From assembly GCF_000348985.1 (NCBI RefSeq), contig NC_035934.1:310001-374000 (forward strand): a stretch of 64,000 bases of DNA, read 5' to 3'. The DNA is from Huiozyma naganishii CBS 8797 (Eukaryota; Ascomycota; Saccharomycetes; Saccharomycetales; Saccharomycetaceae). Below, one piece after another: positions 40,838 to 48,740 of the stretch (position 1 is its first letter; each line of letters starts with the position of its first letter). The position numbers and the translations under genes were made by a program. Under the pieces are notes generated by a model. That model was not told the origin of the DNA. It saw nothing but the letters and a program-made list of their open reading frames with translations, and searched no databases.

Positions 40838-41609
40838 ATGTCCTCTAAAATTCTATCTCAATCCCCAACTGAACTGGAGCTACAGTTTTCAAAGGCCTTC
40901 GTCGACTTGGAGAACTCTTCTGCCGACCTAAAGGCTGAACTAAGACCACTACAATTCAAATCCGTCAGAGAAGTATGTTAAGAAATCAATAAAATGTCTG
41001 TCAACTGACTGTATCGCCACGGCTATCTATGGGAAGGAAAATCACTGCCAAGAAGGGTAGTAGCAAGCAGATTGCGATGCCCAACGTCCGCCAGCGTATA
41101 CCAGTTGCATTATGAAGCCAAACAAATATACTAACAATTTTGTCTACCATCTACTGGTTATACCCCCCCTTTTAAACTAGATTGAAGTCTCTGGTGGTAA
41201 GAAAGCTTTGGTTGTCTTCGTTCCAGTTCCATCTCTAGCTGGTTACCACAAGGTCCAGGCTAAGTTGACCCGTGAGTTGGAAAAGAAATTCCCAGACCGT
41301 CATGTCATCTTCTTGGCCGAGAGAAGAATTTTGCCAAAGCCAGCCAGAGGTTCCAGACAGAACCAGAAGAGACCAAGATCCAGAACTTTGACTGCTGTCC
41401 ACGACAAAGTCTTGGAGGACATGGTCTTCCCAACCGAAATTGTCGGCAAGAGAGTCAGATACTTGGTTGGTGGTAACAAGATCCAAAAGGTCCTATTGGA
41501 CTCCAAAGATATCCAACAAATCGATTACAAATTGGAATCCTTCCAAGCCGTCTACAACAAGTTGACTGGTAAGCAGATTGTTTTCGAAATCCCATCCGAA
41601 ACTCATTAA
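40838..41609 (+). CDS. RPS7: 40S ribosomal protein eS7 (Rps7), one intron
   Basis: Exon 1 is 40838-40972 (45 codons from [20 protein letters not shown] to SVRE) and exon 2 is 41181-41609 (from [12 protein letters not shown] to PSETH). The 187-residue product is collinear with S. cerevisiae Rps7 (190), including [20 protein letters not shown] and the conserved C-terminus. Rps7 is a small-subunit protein also involved in pre-18S processing. The splice position after ...KSVRE agrees with the spot where exon homology breaks and resumes. Codon use in exon 2 is strongly biased toward highly expressed yeast codons. The tract is consistent with YNL096/YOR096. Confidence 0.97.
40973..41180 (+). other. 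RPS7 spliceosomal intron
   Basis: 208 bases. The donor is GTATGT (40973-40978), the branch site is the canonical TACTAAC (41129-41135), a pyrimidine tract (CCCCCCTTTT) follows, and the acceptor is TAG ending at 41180. I see no snoRNA inside. Confidence 0.95.
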
Positions 41610-41886
41610 ACGGTCATCTCCTTAAAAAGTTGAAGGACTTTTAATAACATAAGAAAAAAGAACCTTCCCCCCGTCACACCATCATTAATATCTTTCAGTA
41701 TTGTATGTATATCCTATCTAACTCATCAAAAGAAAAAAACATAAATTAAGATTAGCGCACTAATGTATCAGTTTTGCTACCTTGATCTAACGTCTAGTTT
41801 CAAGATGAATCTGAATGGATTGCAGTATGCGGTGGGAAACTTAAGTCCCGAGGAGTAGCAAAAAGTTGAGCAGTATAGAATACTCA

Positions 41887-41893
41887 AAAAAAT
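41887..41893 (-). terminator. Pol III oligo-T terminator of tRNA-Leu
   Basis: Seven A on the plus strand, that is T7 on the tRNA strand, four bases beyond the tRNA 3' end. Confidence 0.85.
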
Positions 41894-41897
41894 AAAT

Positions 41898-42019
41898 GGT
41901 TGCTAAGAGATTCGAACTCTTGCATCTTACGATACCTGAGTGTTCCCACTGTGTTCAGTGGTTAAGAAAGGTTTTAAGTTTCTTGAATCAGGCGCCTTAG
42001 ACCGCTCGGCCAAACAACC
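41898..42019 (-). tRNA. tRNA-Leu(CAA) with intron
   Basis: The minus strand reads GGTTGTTTGGCCGAGCGG... through ...GAGTTCGAATCTCTTAGCAACCA, matching yeast tRNA-Leu(CAA). The acceptor stem GGTTGTT pairs with AGCAACC, with A as discriminator. The anticodon arm is CCTGA-TTCAAG, then a 41-base intron, then CTCAGG, giving anticodon CAA. A long variable arm (GGTATCGTAAGATGC) marks a class II tRNA. The intron is longer than the roughly 32 bases I recall in S. cerevisiae. Internal A and B boxes are intact. Seven T (gene strand; 41887-41893) just downstream form the Pol III terminator. Confidence 0.97.
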
Positions 42020-42366
42020 GCTTATTTATATTTTTTTGAAAGATAGCGCTGATCATAATTAATGTTTTGATAAACTCTAAGGTATATAAGAGTTTGTTGG
42101 AAATTATAGGTCCAAACCCTATAATCTTCCTGGAGATAAGTACATTTTTGTCTCACGTGAAAATGGAGAATTGTCACAACAGTATTTTTCATTGGAAAAA
42201 TATATTGGAAGATATCTCTAGATAGTATTATGTACACTACATAGTTCTGTTTGCTGGAAATTATAGTGAAACTGTAATTTCATTTGGTAAACTGCATTTT
42301 TGGTAGTGTGGAAAAGATGAAAATTTTCATTGAATTGATGTAACACGTACACGTTGTATAGTTCTA

Positions 42367-42617
42367 TTTAGAGAAACCGATACAGAATTCACGTAATAGA
42401 AGCCTATAGCAGGATGTGTGAAGCATATCCCGACGAATTCCAGTACTGTTTAGAGAAGCCGATACAGTTTTCATATAAGTCCTATCGTAGTATGATGATG
42501 AATCTCGTCAGCGACCAGTATGTGAAAACCCACCCAATACATGCGGATGGCCCGTTATCCAGAATTTATGCAATCCGCAAGGTATTTGCACCAATATCTT
42601 TTATTACGGTCTCTTAA
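42367..42617 (+). pseudogene. Degenerate duplicated coding relic
   Basis: The segment at 42367 encodes LEKPIQNSRNRSL before a stop. The segment at 42449, 82 bases later and therefore in another frame, encodes LEKPIQFSYKSYRS inside a 67-codon open frame (42414-42617). The DNA match is about 19 bases with one mismatch and then decays. This looks like a tandemly duplicated coding segment that has since drifted. I do not recognise the parent gene. Confidence 0.35.
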
Positions 42618-42810
42618 CACGACTTGGTCAAGAAAGTACAACTGATATAACTTGTAAAAGTACGTATAAGGCGTAAATAAGATTATCAAACAGTCCTTAC
42701 ACGCTGTATTGAGGTGATGACGACGGTTCTGTGAACTTTTCCAGGTTATATCTTGAAATATAAATCACATAAAATGCATCTTGGATTAGATCTCTACGAT
42801 TGAGAGACCC

Positions 42811-43131
42811 ATGTCTACAAAACTTCATTTGGAATTCGGCACTAGGAGTTATTCCTTTGACATGCTGTTGTTAGGTTACGATGCTTTGAAATTACCAAAT
42901 ATTGGTGCCAATTTCTACTCTGAGATTCTCAACACTACCACACCTCCCTCCTACAAGATCTACTACAAGAAAACAAGAACGTGGGCGAGAAATATGAAGA
43001 TGAAACATTTTTTGGGAAACGTTCAATGGCTCTTTATTGTATTGAGCACTAGTGTCGTTTCCCCAAGGAGATGGCGAAAAGCCATCACACAACCCCCCAA
43101 CGACGGGACAAGTCAGACTTGCCCGCCCTGA
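42811..43131 (+). pseudogene. Orphan 106-codon open frame, possibly a relic
   Basis: An ATG-started frame of 106 codons, with a hydrophobic/aromatic start (LEFGTRSYSFDMLLLGYDAL) and a basic C-terminal half. No family recognised. It ends near the RPL9 3' region, lies in the same gene-poor stretch as the duplicated relic, and may be a further fragment or a chance frame. Confidence 0.25.
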
Positions 43132-43229
43132 GGAATATGCAGATAGAGGTACATAGATGCTATGTAAAGGTAATATTAGATGATTGTTGTTGTTGTTGTT
43201 TTCATAAGGATACGTTCATTGGAAGAAAA

Positions 43230-43805
43230 TTAAGCTTCTTCGTCAATGACACCCTTGGAGGAGACGTAGATACCGTCCAAGAACTTTCTGATATCCTTGT
43301 TTCTGACACGACAGATCTGTTGCAAGTCAGCGGCGTTTTGGGAGACGTTCTCGACGGAGTTACCAGAAAGAACGATTTCGTCCTTCTGCGCGGTGGAGAA
43401 CTCGATGGAGACACCCTCTCTGACTGGGACGGCTCTGACCTTCTTGTCACCCAAGAAGTTTCTGATCTCAATGAAGGAGGCACCGTCCTTCTCAATGACG
43501 TTGACATTGATGGGGAAATGGGCGTACACGTATCTCATCTTGTACTTGAAACCCTTGGTGACACCAATGATCATGTTGTCGACGAGAGACTTGACGGTTC
43601 TCAAAGCGGCAACGTGCTTTCTGTCACCGTTGTGGACAGTGACCTTGATCAATCTGTCGGTGACCTTGTTGAACGTAACATCAATGTGCTTCAAGTTCTT
43701 GGTCAAAGTACCTCTTGGACCGGTGACCTTCACAACTCTCGACTTAATAGCGACAGTGACGTTCTCTGGGATGTTAACAGACTGTTCGGTTTGAATGTAC
43801 TTCAT
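43230..43805 (-). CDS. RPL9: 60S ribosomal protein uL6 (Rpl9)
   Basis: 191 residues, the same length as S. cerevisiae Rpl9A/B. It begins MKYIQTEQSVNIPENVTVAI and contains KSRVVKVTGPRGTLTKNLKHI, TRPxxx-type spacing in the core, and the C-terminal RNKDIRKFLDGIYVSSKGVI. Rpl9 sits near the GTPase-associated centre of the large subunit. It is intronless, as in S. cerevisiae. Codon choice is strongly biased, as for other ribosomal proteins. It is divergent from RRT14 across a short promoter; the pairing with RRT14 follows YNL067 / YIL127 sister-region order. Confidence 0.97.
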   Translation of the reverse strand: MKYIQTEQSVNIPENVTVAIKSRVVKVTGPRGTLTKNLKHIDVTFNKVTDRLIKVTVHNGDRKHVAALRTVKSLVDNMIIGVTKGFKYKMRYVYAHFPINVNVIEKDGASFIEIRNFLGDKKVRAVPVREGVSIEFSTAQKDEIVLSGNSVENVSQNAADLQQICRVRNKDIRKFLDGIYVSSKGVIDEEA

Positions 43806-43998
43806 GTTTTACGTATAATTGATGTTTGCTGGTGATAACTAAGTGAATTGACCACTGAAACAAGAAGTGAGGACGTTGAAGAAGCTCGAAAATAACTTGC
43901 TCTTTTTATATCTTTCGTTTTGAACAAAAAAAAAAATATTTCGACTTTTTTTGCGTCGCTTTTTTGTTGTCGCTTCGCACGGAAAGTGACTGTTTCCG

Positions 43999-44040
43999 CT
44001 GAAAAGTTTTATAGTATGCGATGAGCCCATTAGCGATGAG
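43999..44040 (+). promoter_or_regulatory. Twin PAC and RRPE-like motifs in the RPL9-RRT14 promoter
   Basis: CTGAAAAGTTTT (43999-44010), then two copies of GCGATGAG at 44018-44025 and 44033-44040, spaced 15 bp. All lie within 90 bp of the RRT14 start. The 283-bp region serves both RRT14 and RPL9; T/A runs at about 43925-43940 lie on the RPL9 side. Confidence 0.75.
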
Positions 44041-44088
44041 GTTGTTACCTCTAGACTGGCCACAGCTTGGGTGAACAACAGGTCGATA

Positions 44089-44733
44089 ATGTCAAAGGTG
44101 AAGTCGACGTCTCAGTTGCAGGCAGAAAATGCGGTGGCCGGGCTGCTTTCGAGGGTTTTGCCCGGCTGCGGGAAGAGCAATTCGGGGAAGAAGAAGCAAA
44201 GTGAGGGCAGCAAGAAGGGCTCTAAGGCACAGTTGATAGATCGGCATTTAAAGGAACGGATATCGTTACAGAAAAGAGACGCTTTGAAGATAAAGAGGAA
44301 GGAGAAGAAAATACAGTACAACAAGGTCAAACACCAGAAACTTGAAGATAAAAAACTGGAACAGGCTGCCAAGTTGAAAGTTTTGGAGAAACATAGAGCG
44401 GATGGGACGCTGACATCGAGAGAGAAGCTGTACCTAGACAAGTTGCTGAAGAAAAATATACAGGCAGCCAAATCGTGGTCGCTGGACGATGCTGACAGGG
44501 AGGAACTGTCGGAACTGCAAAATTTTATACTGAGTAATTCTGCAGAAAGCAAAAACGCCATACGGTCTAGGAAAAGGAGAAGCAGGGTCAAGCAGTTCAA
44601 GGAAAATATTAGAGAGTCTACGAATAATGTTGCTGATTACAAGTATCCTGGTCTTACTCCTGGTCTAGCGCCCGTTGGGTTGAGCGACGAAGAGGAATCG
44701 AGCGACGAAGAACAGCGTGTGGATGCATACTAA
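44089..44733 (+). CDS. RRT14: Nucleolar protein Rrt14
   Basis: A 214-residue, very basic and Lys/Glu/Ser-rich protein, similar in size to S. cerevisiae Rrt14 (206). Rrt14 is a nucleolar protein tied to rRNA transcription silencing and ribosome synthesis. Charged helical stretches (about residues 60-125) precede a Trp-containing patch (SWSLDDADREELSELQNFI), a basic RSRKRRSR cluster, and the tail PGLTPGLAPVGLSDEEESSDEE, with CK2-like acidic serines. The assignment relies on this tail, character and adjacency to MET18 (YIL127-YIL128). The ATG at 44089 is the first in frame. Confidence 0.8.
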   Translation: MSKVKSTSQLQAENAVAGLLSRVLPGCGKSNSGKKKQSEGSKKGSKAQLIDRHLKERISLQKRDALKIKRKEKKIQYNKVKHQKLEDKKLEQAAKLKVLEKHRADGTLTSREKLYLDKLLKKNIQAAKSWSLDDADREELSELQNFILSNSAESKNAIRSRKRRSRVKQFKENIRESTNNVADYKYPGLTPGLAPVGLSDEEESSDEEQRVDAY

Positions 44734-44837
44734 GGAGATACTTTATACAAGACCAGAGATAATAGTACAGATGATAGTAATAATAAAAAAATCCTCTCAA
44801 GATTACGTAAAGACCTTCCCTCAATTTATTTATTCAT

Positions 44838-47800
44838 TCATTCAAAGGGGACTTGCCCTAACTCGAAGTAAACTTGTCTAGTATCGATGGACTGTTTACG
44901 AATGATTCTTTTCTTATCCGATAGAGGTTTCAATAACCCAACTATCACTTGCTCTTTGAACTCCAGACAATAGTTTAGTGGAACCACGGCGGCAATAACC
45001 TCGAGCAGTTTCAGCGACATTAGGCGCACAGCAGCGTTGTTGTGTGTACCTGGCACGACCAATTTCAGTAACAATGGGATCAACGTACTCGTGTGTTCCG
45101 TGATGAGTTGGTGAAACTTTTCAGTCACGTCCGACAATGTTTCTAACGACGAGACCCTCACTTCCGAGTTCGGCATCTCCAGCGCCTGAAGTAGCATGGG
45201 GAGTAAGTCGTTCATGAAGGGCTCAATTAGCTGGCTTGGCGTGTGTTTCAATACCATAGACAGTGCCGTTAAACAATTACACTTGATATCCATATCTGCA
45301 TTACTCCTGTATAGCGCCACAAGCGTTTTGAATATGTCACTAAAAAACTTTTGTTTGTACAGTGCCTTGACATTATTAGCTGTACCGCAACCTTTGTATC
45401 TTTTCATCGTGTTGATGTCAATTACAAAGACTTCAAACAGTTTGGAGACCAAAGCACCGGACTGTTTGTCGCTCAAAAGCTCGATGAACTGTTTCAAAAT
45501 TTTGGGCCCTAACTTCGAGCTCCTCATCACTAGACCTTTACCCACCCAGGTCAAAATCTTCAAATTTATATCGCTATGCAGTTCCAAGTCCATTTCCCTT
45601 TCAATCTCATCATCTGACAACCATTTATTAGTCAAGACCATCAAAAATTCCAAATACCCTACCTTTTCCACTTGAGGGATATTACCATCAGCTCTTAGTA
45701 GCTCAACTGTTCTGTGGAACACTTCCCCTGATTGTTCAAATACGCATGTTTTATCCAATGCGGATAAAATTTTTACATAGGGCATGATGTACCGGCATGG
45801 GTATTTCTCCAATATTTTGTACTCTTTGATGAGCACATCGGTATACCGTTGCAACTGCGTGTCGTCCACTCCCTTCAAATTAATGAAATAAAATAGCGTC
45901 GAGAATAGCGGGAAATTGTAGTCATCTCCAATGACACTTTTATCGTCTTTCATCTCCAAGATTTGGAAGAGCACTGGTTCCACTAATTTTTTGATCGATA
46001 CCAGGGTCTCTGGTGTCATCAGGACAATGTTGTTGTCGTATAACGAAAGCAGTGTGGAAAGCAGCAAGAAACAGTAGTCTGAAGATCTCGCTGCGTCTCT
46101 CACCACAACATCCAGCAATTTGCTACACAGGGCAACGATACTCTCTTTGACTAGGATATGTCTCGAAGTGGTGAAGTCTAAAATAATCTTCAAAATGGTT
46201 TCTATTGTAATGTATTCGCCGTTGTGGAACTCTGGAAGACCGTTGAAACTGTTGGGCAAAAGATCTAGCATCTGCTTCAATGATACAGAGTACACCAGCT
46301 GCTCGTAGAATTCGCTGATCACTTTTAAACCTTCCAAACAGGCGAAATAAATGTTCTTGTTGTTATCAGTGAGGATGGTTTCCGTCAAGTACTGAACAAT
46401 CAGTGCAATCTCCTCGTCCGTCAAATACCCCTTCATCTTGATCAGTTTCGTGAACTGAATTACGGACAAAGTCCGTACCGTTACTTCTATCTTGGAGTTA
46501 CCAGTGAGAGCCATCCCCAGTATCATCAGTATCTCATCTTTGTAAGATGCCAATTTATTATCTGGTACTTCCACTGCATGTTGATCAGCCTGCGTTTCTC
46601 CAAACACTTGTATATACGAACCCAAGAAGAAGGACAGATTCATTAAGAGAAGTTTCAATTTTGGGACCTCTGTGGTGTTCACCAGGAATAGGGGCAAGAC
46701 ACTCTCAATAGTTTTATCGAAAGTTGCCTTGTTTGAGCTCCCAATAGCAGAAAATATCGCACAACTTTGCTTCAATGACTTGCCCAGATCAAAGTTTGGT
46801 TTCAAATCTTCTAGGGCATGAGTGAAAAAGGTGTCGAATACCTTGTCATTGAACTGTTGTAACACTCTGGAAAGCGTTCTAATGACATCCAGTGCCGTTT
46901 GGTAATTGTTGATAGTGGACTCATCCTCCTTTTGTGCATTTGGGGGGGTAACTTTCGCCAGTGCTAGAGAGTCATCGTTATCATCCACAGAATGCATCAC
47001 TTCAAATTTCAAAGCTTTCCAAATGGGTAACCAGTCATCCGCACAAGCTTGTCCCCCAAAATTCTCAATACACCGTTTCAGAGTCAACAGAGTATCCTGT
47101 TTCACTGTCGGCGAAGATGCACTCAATTTATCGACGAGATTTCCAAAGGCATCCTGAGCAAACATGGGTGCTGCCGATAGAGCGGACCTCAGTGCCAACT
47201 TCAAGTCCACATTGGCGATCTTGTACGGGTCATTCTTCGGAGGTCTGAAAGTTATCGGGAAGTACGAGAACAGGATATCGAACAACTCTTGTCTATGGGA
47301 ATTGGCCGCTGGGAGCGACGTTGATATCCTTTCGTTCAATTGGAAAGACAACAACAAGTTTCTCGGGTCCTTCTCCCCTGAAGCCACGTTAATATACGCC
47401 TGAACAAACTGTTCCGTCAATTTACCGTTAACGATCTGCCCGTCTTTGAATTTATTGTGGTAAATGCCGTCTAGGATTTGGAAGGGTACAAACCTGACCG
47501 CGGCTAAATACCTACTGGGGACGTATTCATCTGTCAACCACTTCATGAGAGCGGAGACCTGCTGCCCAGTCACACACACCATCCTACAAAGCGACCTAAA
47601 CCCGGACAGCGTCTCCAGCGCGAGCAACTCGTCGTCCAGCTTACTGTTGTAGAACTGGCACATGACCTCGATTTCGTTCCTTGGCAACTTATCAGAGTCC
47701 AAACACGCCAACACGGAGGACAGACAGTTCAAAGCCTTACGCCGAGTCCCACTGTCCTCTGAGGTGATCGACCCCTTCAACCCAAGCACAATATCCAACA

Positions 47801-47930
47801 GTTTGGCCTCCGCCCCGACCATCTCTGCCAACTGTTCAGCGACCTCTTGCGCCTTCGCGTCATTCACGGTATCGTTTGCGATAAACGCCACAACCAGAGA
47901 CCCAACGGCACCGTTCGCACCGTCTGCCAT
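44838..47930 (-). CDS. MET18: Cytosolic Fe-S assembly targeting factor Met18 (MMS19)
   Basis: 1030 residues (1032 in S. cerevisiae). Met18/MMS19 delivers iron-sulfur clusters to DNA polymerases, helicases such as Rad3 and other cytosolic/nuclear targets, hence the methionine auxotrophy and DNA-repair phenotypes. The protein is a HEAT-repeat solenoid: helical repeats throughout, with MMS19 N-terminal motifs (LGLKGSITSEDSGTRRKALNCL) and C-terminal repeats (MLLQALEMPNSEVRVSSLETL) that bind the client and Cia1/Cia2. The ATG at 47928-47930 is the first in frame. Its promoter contains the 20-bp-phased CACGTG array shared with FKH. Confidence 0.95.
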   Translation of the reverse strand: MADGANGAVGSLVVAFIANDTVNDAKAQEVAEQLAEMVGAEAKLLDIVLGLKGSITSEDSGTRRKALNCLSSVLACLDSDKLPRNEIEVMCQFYNSKLDDELLALETLSGFRSLCRMVCVTGQQVSALMKWLTDEYVPSRYLAAVRFVPFQILDGIYHNKFKDGQIVNGKLTEQFVQAYINVASGEKDPRNLLLSFQLNERISTSLPAANSHRQELFDILFSYFPITFRPPKNDPYKIANVDLKLALRSALSAAPMFAQDAFGNLVDKLSASSPTVKQDTLLTLKRCIENFGGQACADDWLPIWKALKFEVMHSVDDNDDSLALAKVTPPNAQKEDESTINNYQTALDVIRTLSRVLQQFNDKVFDTFFTHALEDLKPNFDLGKSLKQSCAIFSAIGSSNKATFDKTIESVLPLFLVNTTEVPKLKLLLMNLSFFLGSYIQVFGETQADQHAVEVPDNKLASYKDEILMILGMALTGNSKIEVTVRTLSVIQFTKLIKMKGYLTDEEIALIVQYLTETILTDNNKNIYFACLEGLKVISEFYEQLVYSVSLKQMLDLLPNSFNGLPEFHNGEYITIETILKIILDFTTSRHILVKESIVALCSKLLDVVVRDAARSSDYCFLLLSTLLSLYDNNIVLMTPETLVSIKKLVEPVLFQILEMKDDKSVIGDDYNFPLFSTLFYFINLKGVDDTQLQRYTDVLIKEYKILEKYPCRYIMPYVKILSALDKTCVFEQSGEVFHRTVELLRADGNIPQVEKVGYLEFLMVLTNKWLSDDEIEREMDLELHSDINLKILTWVGKGLVMRSSKLGPKILKQFIELLSDKQSGALVSKLFEVFVIDINTMKRYKGCGTANNVKALYKQKFFSDIFKTLVALYRSNADMDIKCNCLTALSMVLKHTPSQLIEPFMNDLLPMLLQALEMPNSEVRVSSLETLSDVTEKFHQLITEHTSTLIPLLLKLVVPGTHNNAAVRLMSLKLLEVIAAVVPLNYCLEFKEQVIVGLLKPLSDKKRIIRKQSIDTRQVYFELGQVPFE

Positions 47931-48740
47931 CACAGAAAACCCTGTCAACTACTTCAGTCGCCGTCACCACCGAACCAAGGGTCCCACATCCCTCCCCTCG
48001 CGCTGGTGCTCATCGCCGCCAGTTTAAGTGAGCGCTGGAAATACTGTTTTCTCGAAGAGAAGCGAAGAAAAGAAAAACTAGGTGTCAAAATCCCGAGATT
48101 CCGTATCACATGCTACGAGCGGCTGTCACGTGCTTTTATTTTAAATCACGTGTTACAAAATACAGTCACGTGACTGCAATTTAGGTCACGTGTTTTTATG
48201 TTCCGTCGCAAGTGACATTTCCCAAAACGCACAAAACGTAAACACCCCAAAAAAAAGAAAAAGAAACGACGCAAAACATAAACAAATCAAAATCAAAAAA
48301 TTGCAAAAAACTGAAGAAAAACCGCTTTCGCTCTCTGTGCAGATATTGATATTGGTGTCAAGTGTGCGCGCCCTGCTAGTGAAGGGCACAGGAGGCAGAG
48401 TCTGCTATAGTGGGTTGTATCAGTGAAGAGGGCACACTAAGAGCCTCGCGGTATTGCTGTTTGGTTGAAACACCGTTTTTGTGATTGGGTTTTTACATAC
48501 AGTGCGCTCCATCCTTTTTTTTGTTTTTGTTTTCATTATTATTATTATTGTTGTTGTTCCTACATTCATTACTTTTTTTTTTTTTTGGTTTTTCCGAAGG
48601 GAAGTATTAGATAAGTAGTGGAAGACAAAGAAAGTAGTGACAGTAGTGTTGGTTCAAGCTTCTCCTGCTGCATTGATCTAGAGACAGAGCCTGCCTGCCA
48701 CCCAGCTTTGTTCCATTTTTTATTTATATCCTTGGGGACG
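47931..48740. promoter_or_regulatory. Divergent MET18-FKH regulatory region
   Basis: 810 bp between divergent starts. The phased RTCACRTG array is at 48105-48193. Downstream are A-rich sequence (about 48246-48310), T-rich runs (48515-48590), and an ATT/GTT trinucleotide stretch near 48536-48556. An in-frame but ATG-less extension of FKH reaches back to 48618. No other gene is supported. Confidence 0.6.
48105..48193. repeat. Five RTCACRTG (E-box/CDEI) sites at 20-bp spacing
   Basis: CACATG at 48107 and CACGTG at 48127, 48147, 48167 and 48187: every step is exactly 20 bp, and every site is preceded by RT (A/G then T), so all match RTCACRTG. Sequences between are not repeated. Cbf1 (also Pho4 and Tye7) binds this core. 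Confidence 0.9.

Larger units (their letters stand above)
42020..43229. other. Gene-poor tRNA-flanking region with coding relics
   Basis: 1.2 kb between tRNA-Leu and the RPL9 stop, AT-rich and unlike the GC-balanced neighbourhood. It contains a pair of similar stretches GTTTG(T/C)TGGAAATTATAG (near 42091 and 42248), a second duplicated segment at 42367 and 42449, and two short open frames (42414-42617 and 42811-43131). The upstream flank of a tRNA is a favoured Ty1/Ty3 insertion zone, but I could not define LTR ends. Best description: degraded sequence of unknown origin. Confidence 0.4.

Noticed and set aside
48105..48225. Possible point centromere (CDEI sites followed by a TTTTTATGTTCCG stretch resembling CDEIII)
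   Set aside because: There is no 75-170 bp, >85% AT CDEII between a CDEI and the CDEIII-like sequence; the last CDEI directly abuts it, and the gene neighbourhood is not centromeric in related yeasts.
48618..48740. N-terminal extension of the forkhead protein
   Set aside because: The extended frame starts with GTG, contains no ATG before 48741, and the extra residues have no forkhead-family counterpart.
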